A DNA stretch of 64,000 nucleotides, taken from assembly GCA_949361645.1 (NCBI GenBank), contig OX442417.1, positions 17,405,048 to 17,469,047 on the forward strand, written 5' to 3'. The translations under genes were made by a program, and so were the position numbers. This document shows, piece by piece, positions 45,901 through 58,157 of this stretch. This DNA comes from Spongilla lacustris. Lineage: Eukaryota > Porifera > Demospongiae > Spongillida > Spongillidae. The notes beneath the pieces are model-generated. The model saw only the letters and a list, made by a program, of their open reading frames with translations, was not told the DNA's origin and ran no database searches. Numbering within the stretch: position 1 is the stretch's first letter; each line of letters opens with the position of its first letter.

Positions 45901-48900
45901 GCCATCACTGCTAGACCACATTGGACTCCATTCAGACCACACAGATGCTCTGGTAGACTGTGTATCAGGCTGGATGGGCTGTGCAAGATTTGTGGCACTG
46001 TATTACTAGAGTGTACTAGAGTATACTGGGGTGTACTATTGTAGTGTACTATTAGTATCTAGAGTATACTGGGGTGTACTATTGGAGTGTATCTAGAGTA
46101 TACTGGAGTGTACTATTGGAGTGTACTATCAGTATCTAGAGTATACTGGGGTGTACTATTGGAGTGTATCTAGAGTATACTGGAGTGTACTATTGGAGTA
46201 TACTGGAGTACATTTTTCTTTAACAGAAGGCGTTTGACAAACTTCTCAATCCAGCAAGGTTCAAGGAAGCCATAGAAGAGGCAGAGAATCTGTCTAGAAG
46301 CTTGGTGGAAAGGTGTGTGTGATGTGTGCTGTGATATGCTTGAAGTTCCTAGTATGATGTAAGGGTGTTTATATGCATGCACATGTGTGTATGGTGTGTG
46401 ATGTGTGTTGTGTCTGTCTAGAAGCTTCGTGGAAAGGCGTGTGTGATGTGTGCTGTGATATGCTTGAAGTTTCTAGTATGATGTAAGGGTGTTTATATGC
46501 ATGCGCATGTGTGTATGGTGTGTGATGTGTGTTGTGTCTGTCTAGAAGCTTCGTGGAAAGGCGTGTGTGATGTGTGCTGTGATATGCTTGAAGTTCCTAA
46601 TGGGTATGTCTGTGTGTGTATGTGTAAGTGTTGTGTGTATGTGTAAGTGTTGTGTGTATGGTTTGTGATGTGTGTTGTGTGTGGGTGTGATCTCACATAT
46701 CGTTCACATGTCCTTCAGGTATGCTGAGCTTGCAGGGGATGGCTCCACTGGTAAGCACTTCTGAGCGCAAGTGTGTTCCCTTCTCCAACACTTCACCTTC
46801 CCCCTGTGGCCCCCAACACTTCTCCTTCCCCCTGTGGCCTCCAACACTTCTTCTTCCCCCTGTGGTCCCCAACACTTCTCCTTCCCCCTGTGGCCCCCAA
46901 CACTTCTCCTTCCCCCTGTGGTCCCCAACACTTCTCCTTCCCCCTGTGGCCCCCAACACTTCTCCTTCCCCCTGTGGCCCCCAACACTTCTCCTTCCCCC
47001 TGTGGTCCCCAACACTTCTCCTTCCCCCTGTGGCCCCCAACACTTCTCCTTCCCCCTGTGGTCCCCAACACTTCTCCTTCCCGCTGTGGCCTCCAACACT
47101 TCTCCTTCCCCCTGTGGCCCCCAACACTTCTCCTTCCCCCTGTGGTCCCCAACACTTCTCCTTCCCCCTGTGGCCCCCAACACTTCTCCTTCCCCCTGTG
47201 GCCTCCAACACTTCTCCTTCCCCCTGTGGCCCCCAACACTTCTCCTTCCCCCTGTGGTCCCCAACACTTCTCCTTCCCCCTGTGGCCCCCAACACTTCTC
47301 CTTCCCCCTGTGGCCCCCAACACTTCTCCTTCCCCCTGTGGCCCCCCAGATAAGAAGGCAAAGTTAGATGGGGCTGGCCAGGACGGAGGCACTCCTCCCC
47401 ACGATGACACTCAAGTTGTGCCCTGCAGTGACCCTGAACGTCTGGTGCTGCAGATACTGCGGGAGGACAAGGTCACTTCTGGGACATTTTATGTTGTGTT
47501 GTTTTAATGTGCCTCGTGCGGTCATCCATATTTAGGAGGTTGGATTGGTCCCCCAGAGAAGTGATAGTGGTAAGTATGAGGGGGAGGAGGAGGATGGTGT
47601 TGAGGCGGGGAGGGGAGGGGGAGGAGGATGTCAGGAGGATGTCAGGGCCGGGAGGGGAGGGGAGGAGGATGTCTGGGTCGGGAGGTGAGGGGGAGGAGGA
47701 TGTCTGGGCCGGGAGGGGAGGGGGAGGAGGATGTCAGGGCCGGGAGGGGAGGGGGAGGAGGATGTCAGGGCTGGGAGGTGAGGGGGGGAGGAGGATGTCT
47801 GGGCCGGGAGGGGAGGGGGAGGAGGATGTCTGGGCCGGGAGGGGAGGGGGAGGAGGATGTCAGGGCCGGGAGGTGAGGGGGAGGAGGATGTCTGGGCCGG
47901 GAGGGGAGGGTATTTAGAGACCCTTGGTGTAGAAAGGACGTCTGATGGGAGAGGGAGGAGCCATCATATCACTTATTGTTGCCCACCTTCCCATCATATC
48001 ACTTATTGTTGCCCACCTTCCCTTATTGTTGCCCACCTTCCCTTATTGTTGCCCACCTTCCCTTACATGTATAGCTGCTATTGTGGTCCATTGTCTCTGT
48101 GTTGTCTAAGGGCTGTGTACAGTGGCTGAGGGCTGTGGGTCAGGGGTTGTTTGTGAGAGAAAGAGGTTACTGAGGGGGAGGAGTTAGAGGCCTCTAGTTG
48201 AGAGGTTGTCTGATGGACTGTAGAGTGGGGTCTGTTTACATGAGGCATCAGTCAGTTGGGGGGTTTGCAAACTTCCATGTAGATGTACCATCTCATTGTA
48301 ATAGCAATGGTGGTTATCTCATGGCTTGTGGCTTGTACCTGTGGAGGTGTGTGTGTGCCTATGGAGGTGTGCTTGTGCCTGTGGAGGTGTGCTTGTGTAA
48401 GCTTATAAGTGGGAGTGCTTGTGGGAGTGGAGATATTTAAGTGAGTGATTGAGTGAGATTGTTGTGGTTGGGGATGCACCAGCGGTTGTATGTTATGTTT
48501 TTATTTACATGGAATTTAGAAATAAGCTAGATGATGTTCTGTGTTCTTGTTTTCTCTCTGTAATCAATCCTTCCCCCCCCCCCCCCCCCCCCCGCCTTCT
48601 TTCCCCCTTTCCCCTACCCTCTCCCTTCTTTCCCCCTTTCCCCTACCCTCTCCCTTCCCTCCCTCCCCCCCCCCCCCTTTTAGCGGTGGTTCTTCCATCA
48701 GTATCAGTAATGCAGCTGTACAAGATGCTCAACGAGGCACCAGAGCAGGTGCTTGTTCTTGACTGCCGCCCCAGAGCTAGCTACACCAGCTCTCATACTG
48801 ATGTAAAGAAGTGTCCTCAATGGCTGTCCATACCGGAGGAGATGGTGCTGAAGGGGTATGTTGGGAGGGGGGCACCTGAGTGTGTGTGTGGGGGGGGGGG

Positions 48901-51900
48901 GGGGGGGGGGGGCAGGGGGTACATCTAGATGTGAGGAGGGGGCAGGGGGTACATCTAGATGTGAGGGGGGCAGGGGGTACATCTGGATGTGAGGGGGGCA
49001 GGGGGTACGCATATAACCGGTACACATATTGATCACTTCTTGTAGGTTGAACAGCAGCAGTGTGGCCTCTTTCCTGAATGAAGCTGGTCGTAAGCTGTGG
49101 GGCAGTAGATCCAAGAGATGGGTAGTCCTGGTGGACGAGGAGTCCACAGTCACTAGCATTGCTTCTGCACAGAGAGAGTTGCCTATTAAGATGCTGAAGG
49201 ACAGTCTGTATAAGGTAGGTAGGTACAATCACAGGATGTATGTTTATGTGTAAGTATATGTGTATGTGCATGTATACGTACTGCAGTTTCCAGGGATTTG
49301 GGTCTGGGGACTTACACCTTCCCGTCTTGCAGTGGGACACTTCAGGAGGCACAACACACGAACCTCTCATTCTGGAAGGAGGCTATTCCGCCTGGTACCT
49401 CTCCTATGGGCCCTGGTGTGTGGGACAGAAGAGAGGCTTGGTGGTGGCACCAGCACCATCAGCTGTATTGAACAATCCTTCTTGTCCACCTGGTGATGGG
49501 ACTAAAACAGGTGGTGTAAATAGTGCTGCGTCTTGCACTTCATGATGTATACCCCCAACATGCATACATGTACACGTGTACATGTACACACATACATACA
49601 CATATACATGTACATACACATACAACTACACACATACACATACAACTACACACATACACATACAACTACACACATACACATACAACTACACACATACACA
49701 TACAACTACACACATACACATACAACTACACACACACATACACATACAACTGCGCACACATACACATACAACTAATACACACATACACATACAATTCTCT
49801 GGCTCCTTTCCTCCCACACAATATGCTCCCACATAATCGCCTCTGTGGTTTGTGTTATGTTTGGCCAATAGCTACAAACATGGAGTACCCCAGCTTTCCA
49901 GCCATAAGGTAGGGAATGAATTGTTTTATCTGGTGAGACTGTTTTCTGTCAGCTCAGTGTTGTGATAGGCTGTTGTGTTGTGCCAGCTCCATACAGGAGG
50001 GAGGGGTGCAGGATGTTGACACAGCAGCCGCCATGAGTGATGTCTCAACCTCACAACAGTCTGGGAAGACAGTGGTTGATAAGGAGCTGACTGCAGGAAA
50101 CCTCACCTCCACAAACCAGACTGAACAGCAGCAGCAGGGACTGACCTCTGTGGGGCTGACCAATGTGGGTTCAGAGCAGCCTTCTTCAAACCCTAACCCT
50201 CTGAGCTATACCCCTGACCAAGGAAGGCTACTCCCACTTATCGACACTGTCCCCACACAGCCACTGCCTCTATTGGGTACTTTTGGCCTCCCTTTGAGCA
50301 ACCCAGGCCTCCCTTTGGGCAACCCAGGCCTCCCCCTGGGCAACCCAGGCCTCCCTTTGGGCAACCCTGCCTTTCTTCCCCCTCCCACCTCTGCCATTCC
50401 TTATTCTCTCAGTCTTGAGGGTGAGGCAGTTCTTCTAACTCCCACTCTAAGTAGTGATGATCACATGACTCACCCAGATACTCATTCGACTAATACAAAT
50501 GGTGCTTTAAACCTTAATAACTACACAGGTTATTCTCAAAGTCATGTGACATCTACTATACCAATGTTTCCCAATATGGATGATCTGAGACCTGAGGCTG
50601 GCCCAGTAGAGGGGGGGGATGAGGCAGCTCGTGTGGCTCAGTACCACAAATCATTTACAAGTCATCAAGAAGTTGAGGATGTTCAAGCTGGGAGGAGTGC
50701 ACAGTTGGTAATGCCCCAGAACTACTCACAGTTACCTGGTCCCCAGAACTACTCACAGTTACCTGGTCCCCAGAACTACTCACAGTTACCTGGTCCCCAG
50801 AACTACCCAGCCCAGATGCAACCCCAGAACTACCCAGCCCAGATGCAACCCCAGAACTACCCAGCCCAGATGCAACCCCAGAACTTACCAGCCCAGATGC
50901 AACCCCAGAACTACCCAGCCCAGATGCAACCCCAGAACTACCCAGCCCAGATGCAACCCCAGAACTACCTAGCCCAGATGCAATCCCAGAACTACCCAGC
51001 CCAGATGCAACCCCAGAACTACCCAGCCCAGATCCAACCCCAGAACTATCCAGCCCAGATGCAACCCCAGAACTACCCAGCCCAGATGCAACCCCAGAAC
51101 TACCCAGCCCAGATGCAACCCCAGAACTACCCAGCCCAGATGCAACCCCAGAACTACCCAGCCCAGATGCAACCCCAGAACTACCCAGCCCAGATGCAAC
51201 CCCAGAACTACCCAGCCCAGATGCAACCCCAGGCTTACCCACAGTGGAGTGACAACACACATCAGCAGACTGTGCTCTCCTCACAGTTGTCACAGGCACC
51301 ATACCAGCCAGTCTCAACTCAGCTTTATAACTCTTCTGTGGGCCATCCTGTTACTCTATCCAATTCAAGGGTGGCTGAAGGGCCCATTCCAGAACCACCT
51401 TCATACAGCCATGCACTTCATCTTCCCTCCTATGTTGCCGTGCAACCACCCATTCCACCCCCCATCACACTCATGCCACCAGGACCTCCAGCTGCCAGCC
51501 AGAGCGAGCCATCTCATGCAGGTATGCAGGCACAACCTCAGCCTGTAGTAGGCGGGCTTCAAATGGAGATGAGAGGCAGAGAGGATGAAAGGAGGCAGGA
51601 GAGGAAGGGGGAGGAGGAGAGGAAGAGGGAGGAGGAGAGGAAGAGGGAGGAGGAGAGGAAGAGGGAGGAGGAGAGGAAGAGGGAGGAGAGGAAGGGGGAG
51701 GAGGAGAGGAAGAGGGAGGAGGAAAAGATTGCCAAGGCAAAGCAAGAGCAGAAGGAAAAAGAGGAGAAACTGAAAGAGCTGGAGAGGAAGTTGGGTGAGG
51801 AGAAAGCACGACAAGATCAGGAGAAGATACGACAAGATCAGGAGCGGGCACGTTTATTGAAGGAGGAGGAGGAGCGCCTGATCAGGATGCAGATGGAGAG

Positions 51901-54900
51901 GGAGCAGAGTGCCCAGGCCATTGCTCGGGAGAAACAAGCCATTGAGGCCTCCAAGCGCCAGCTTGATGAGGAAATGCAGCGGCTGCAGATTCAGAGGTTG
52001 CAGTTTGAGAAGGAGAAGGAGATGTCGCTACGGGAACAGCAGCGTCCTGAGTACCAGCAGCTGATGCAACGCGAGCAGGAGGACCGCCACATGTTGAAGA
52101 TCAGCCAGGGGCTTCCCCCTGGGTGGGAGAAGAGGCTGGATAGGGCAACTGGCCGGTTCTATTACATTGACCACAGCACTCGGACCACACATTGGAACCC
52201 GCCCACCAACTGGCTTACATACCAAGCAGACACTCAACAGCAACGCCAAGGTGCTGCTGGGGTAGTGCCCAGCCCATCTGCTGGGGTAGTGCCCAGCCCA
52301 TCTGCTGGGGTAATGCCCAGCCCATCTGCAGGGGTAGTGCCCAGCCCATCTGCAGGGGTAGTGCCCAGCCCATCTGCTGGGGTAGTGCCCAGCACATCTG
52401 CAGGTCGTCGTCAATCTCAACCACTTCTCCCTGGAAGTCAACCTGTGCAGCAGCAAGGTTTGCCACCTCAGCCAGCACTCCAGCCATCCTCACCTGGACC
52501 TCTGCTTGCTCCACCTCCAACATCTGCTCCACCTCTGCCACCTGGTGCCCAGGCCACACCTGGGGCTGGGCTAGGTCTACCTCAGAGCGGTCCCACTATG
52601 AGGTCATCCAGTGCTCTGGTGACCCCACCCACCCCTGCTAAACCACAGCCCTCCTTTGATCGCAGTACTAAGCCACACAGAAGGCAGCAGCCTGCTATGA
52701 CTGCTGACCAGTACAGACACAGGCTGGAGGCTCTGCAGCCTGTGTTTGGTGCCCTGGTAAGTGGGGGAGGGAAGATTTATGTACCTAGTGGAGATCTGTG
52801 GCCATGCTGTGTACCTATGGCCTATGGGAAGGGGGAGGGGCTCTTCACTAGGTGGTGACATCACTATGGCCTATGGGAAGGGGGAGGGGCTCTTCACTAG
52901 GTGGTGACATCACTGGGAAGTAGGAGGGGGAGGGGCTCTTCACTAGGTGGTGACATCACTATGGGAAGTGAGGAGGGGGAGGGGCTCTTCACTAGGTGGT
53001 GACATCACTATGGGAAGTGAGGAGGGGGAGGGGCTCTTCACTAGGTGGTGACATCACTATGGGAAGTGAGGAGGGGGAGGGGCTCTTCACTAGGTGGTGA
53101 CATCACTAGAAAGTGAAGAGGGGGAGGGGCTCTTCACTAGGTGGTGACATTATGGGAAGTGAGGGGGAGGGGCTCTTCACTAGGTGGTGACATCATTTCC
53201 TCTGTAGGGTCCTGCGTTGACTGGTCTGAAGAACCTTGGGAATACTTGTTTCATGAACTCTACGCTACAGTGTCTGAGCAGTACTACTATCCTTGCCCAG
53301 TACTTCATCACAGGGAAGTATGCCCAAGATATTAACTAGTGAGTCCTTGGTACCTACACACTCCACCCCTCTCCTGCACACCCCCACCCTCTCCTGCACA
53401 CCCCCACCCTCTCCTGCACACCCCCACCCTCTCCTGCACACTCCCCCCACCCTCTCCTGCACACTCCCCCACCCCTCTCCTGCACCCTCCCCATACCTCA
53501 CCTCCTCTCCTCTGTGCCAACAGCACTAACCCTCTTGGGATGGGGGGAGAAGTAGCTGAACAGTTTGGATTTTTAATCAAGGCACTGTGGAGTGGCCAGT
53601 ACAGGCACATAGCCCCCAGGGAGTTCAAGACCACCATTGGAAGGTTTGCTCAACAGTTCAGTGGCACCAGCCAGCAAGACTCACAGGAATTTTTAGCATT
53701 TTTGATGGATGGGCTTCATGAGGATTTGAACAAAGTACGTGCACGTGTGTGCTGTGTGTGTGTGTGTACATGCTTACTGATGTGTGTGCTTACTGATGTG
53801 TGTGCTTACTGATATGTGTGCTTACTGATGTGTGTGCTTACTGATGTGTGTGCTTACTGATGTGTGTGCTTACTGATGTGTGTGCTTACTGATGTGTGTG
53901 CTTACTGATGTGTGTGATGTGTGTGCTTACTGATGTGTGTGCTTACTGATGTGTGTGCTTACTGATGTGTGTGCTTACTGATGTGATGTGTCTTTGTAGG
54001 TTGAGAAGAAAGAATACATCGAAGAAGAGTTTGTTGAAGTACCAGACAAAGAGGCTGCTGAAAAGTCATGGAGAAACCACAGAAAGAGGAATGACTCCAT
54101 TATTGTTGACCTGTTCCAGGTAGGCCCCGCCCCTCCGTGGTATCTCTTTCTATAGGCTGGATACATATACAAACCTGTATTACTATGATGTACATTAAAG
54201 CATGCTTTCAGCACGTTAATGTTCAGAATAGCAAAAGAGGTTCTATTACTGCTTACAATATAAGGTGGTAGCTATGGCGACAATATAAGGTGGTAGCTAT
54301 GGCGACAATATAAGGTGGTAGCTATGGCGACAATATAAGGTGGTAGCTATGGCGACAATATAAGGTGGTAGCTACATGTATGGCTACAATATACGGTGGT
54401 AGCTATGGCTACAATATATGGTGTTAGCTATGGCTACAATATATGGTGTTAGCTATGGCTACAATATATGGTGGTAGCGTCATATGCATAGTGTGCGATT
54501 TTCTTGTATTAAAGCAGTTAGCTAGGTCATTGGGTAGTTTGGACTCCTCTGTCAGATTTTGCATTGATCAAAATTTCATTGTCGCCTTAGGACTAGTTGT
54601 GATTCAATCGAAATTGACACAACTGATTGCATTGGTATTCAGATTCTTATTTTTTGAAATGATTATTAATAAATGCATTTGTAAATTATATAATTTGTCA
54701 AAAGAATTGTTTGATTTTGGTACTTTGATCGAATTTGTATTGAACTTGATTTCTACAGTATAGGTAGGGCAACTCCCACTGGTTATAGTGTAGTGGTTAT
54801 AACAAGGTTATTAGATAGACTCCAACTTGTAAGTGATAGGTTAGTGGTATTGATAACTTCCTTATGGGGGTTAAAAGAGTAGCCCCACCTGTTGTTATTA

Positions 54901-57900
54901 ACCCATACGCTTTACACTAACCACCTCAATATCAAGTAATGTGGTACACAGGTATATATATGGCAGTGGGCCCCTGGCATAAGTGGCCCCCCCCCCCCCC
55001 CTCATCAGTGGCCCCCCCTCATCAGTGGCCCCCCCTCATCATTGGCCCCCTTATCAGTGGCCCCCCCCTCATCAGTGGTCCCCTCATCAGTGGCCCCCCC
55101 TCATCAGTGGCCCCCTCATCAGTGGCCGCCCCTCATCAGTGGCCCCCTCATCAGTGGCCCCCCCTCATCAGTGGCCCCCCTCATCAGTGGCCCCCTCATC
55201 AGTGGCCCCCCCTCATCAGTGGCCCCCCCTCATCAGTGGCCCCCCCTCATCAGTGGCCCCGTCATCAGTGGCCCCCCCTCATCAGTGGCCCCCCTCATCA
55301 GTGGCCCCCTCATCAGTGGCCCCCCCTCATCAGTGGCCCCCCTCATCAGTGGCCCCCTCATCAGTGGCCCCCCCCTCATCAGTGGCCCCCCTCATCAGTG
55401 GCCCCCCTCGTCAGTGGCCCCCCCTCATCAGTGGCCCCCAGCATCAGTGGCACACACTCAGGACAACAATATATAACAGTTTTTGTTTCGACTATAGCGT
55501 GTGTTGTTTTGCAACTTGACACTGGATTCCTGGGTGGTGGTGTGCTACCCTAAACCCCTACCCTGCATGGGATATCTTCCACCTTACCTGTATGTGCCTT
55601 TGACACACTCATTTAGCTAGTTTGGTTCATTGCAGCAGTTAATGTTTTATTTGCCTACAGCCAACTAGCCTAATGTACACAAATCACACTGGCTAACTAA
55701 TCTAATTTAGTTGTCAAATCTGCGAGATACTATGTAGTAATCTGTAGGATACTATACATGTAGATATGGATATATAGAATGCTGCAGTTACATTGTATGG
55801 TCATATTGTCATTGTGATCTTATGGTATAGTGACATTGTACAAGATGTGATTGTTAAAACTGGGTGTGGGTCGCATTTATCCCATCCCCGTGGCAACAGA
55901 CCTGGAGGGGTCATCCGTTTCATGTTGATGGTCTTGGCTTAGCATAAACATAGACATAGCACTGTGATTGGATTTAAGTACACCTAGCACACACCACACC
56001 TAGCACACACTACACCTAGCACACACTACACCTAGCACACATTACACCTAGCACACACTACACCTAGCACACATTACACCTAGCACACACTACACCTAGC
56101 ACACACCCACACCTAGCACACACTACACCTAGTACACACTACACCTAGCACACACTACACCTAGCACACACTACACCTAGCACACACCACACCTAGCACA
56201 CACCACACCTAGCACACACTACACCTAGCACACACTACACCTAGCACACACCACACCTAGCACACACCACACCTAGCACACACTACACCTAGCACACACT
56301 ACACCTAGCACACATTACACCTAGCACACACTACACCTAGCACACACCACACCTAGCACACACTACACCTAGTACACACTACACCTAGCACACACTACAC
56401 CTAGCACACACCACACCTAGCACACACCACACCTAGCACACACCACACCTAGCACACACTACACCTAGCACACACTACACCTAGCACACACTACACCTAG
56501 CACACACTACACCTAGCACACACTACACCTAGCACACACTACACCTAGCACACACTACACCTAGCACACACTACACCTAGTACACACTACACCTAGCACA
56601 CACTACACCTAGTACACACTACACCTAGCACACACTACACCTAGTACACACTACACCTAGCACACACTACACCTAGCACACACTACACCTAGTACACACT
56701 ACACCTAGCACACACTACACCTAGCACACACCACACCTAGCACACACCACACCTAGCACACACCACACCTAGCACACACTACACCTAGCACACACTACAC
56801 CTAGCACACACTACACCTAGTACACACTACACATAGCACACACTACACCTAGCACACATTACACCTAGCACACATTACACCTAGCACACACTACACCTAG
56901 CACACACTACACCTAGCACACATTACACCTAGCACACACTACACCTAGCACACATTACACCTAGCACACACTACACCTAGCACACATTACACCTAGCACA
57001 CACTACACCTAGCACACACTACACATAGCACACACTACACCTAGCACACACTACACCTAGCACACACTACACCTAGCACACACCACACCTAGCACACACT
57101 ACACCTAGCACACACTACACCTAGCACACACTACACCTAGCACACACCACACCTAGCACACACTACACCTAGCACACATTACACCTAGCACACACTACAC
57201 CTAGCACACACCACACCTAGCACACACTACACCTAGCACACACTACACCTAGTACACACTACACCTAGTACACACCACACCTAGCACACACTACACCTAG
57301 CACACATTACACCTAGCACACATTACACCTAGCACACATTACACCTAGCACACACTACACCTAGCACACACTACACCTAGCACACATTACACCTAGCACA
57401 CTACACCTAGCACACACTACACCTAGCACACATTACACCTAGCACACACTACACCTAGCACACACTACACCTAGCACACATTACACCTAGCACACATTAC
57501 ACCTAGCACACATTACACCTAGCACACATTACACCTAGCACACATTACACCTAGCACACACTACACCTAGCACACACTACACCTAGCACACACTACACCT
57601 AGCACACATTACACCTAGCACACATTACACCTAGCACACACTACACCTAGCACGCACTACACCTAGCACACATTACACCTAGCACACTACACCTAGCACA
57701 CACTACACCTAGCACACACTACACCTAGCACATACCACACCTAGCACACATTACACCTAGCACACATTACACCTAGCACACATTACACCTAGCACACACT
57801 ACACCTAGCACATACCACACCTAGCACACATTACACCTAGCACACTTGGCATGCAGTTGAGCAGATCTGAAGTGATTTCATGTGATCCTATATATTGGAG

Positions 57901-58086
57901 AGCCTTGTGTTCTAGATGATGCACACCATTCCTTTTCTTCCTCCATAGGGGCAGTTCAGAAGCTGTATTACATGCCAAACCTGTGGTTATCGCTCTGTTA
58001 CGTTTGATGCCTTCATGTATCTAAGTGTACCCCTTCCTCCTGGGACTGGGAAGTGTAGTCTTGAGGTGAGTGTGTGTGGTATGTGT

Positions 58087-58157
<71 letters not shown>

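Noticed and set aside
46693..47507. Six overlapping 200-residue frames
   Set aside because: 27-base minisatellite; only 47350-47471 is coding by similarity and phase.
47472..47507. Reading through the USP8 GTCACT donor
   Set aside because: The frame ends within 12 codons, and splicing to 47536 keeps phase and leads to the rhodanese exon.
53141..53335. Frame in another register over the USP8 cysteine exon
   Set aside because: It is a shadow of exon 53208-53338, which reads GNTCFMNS in the correct phase.
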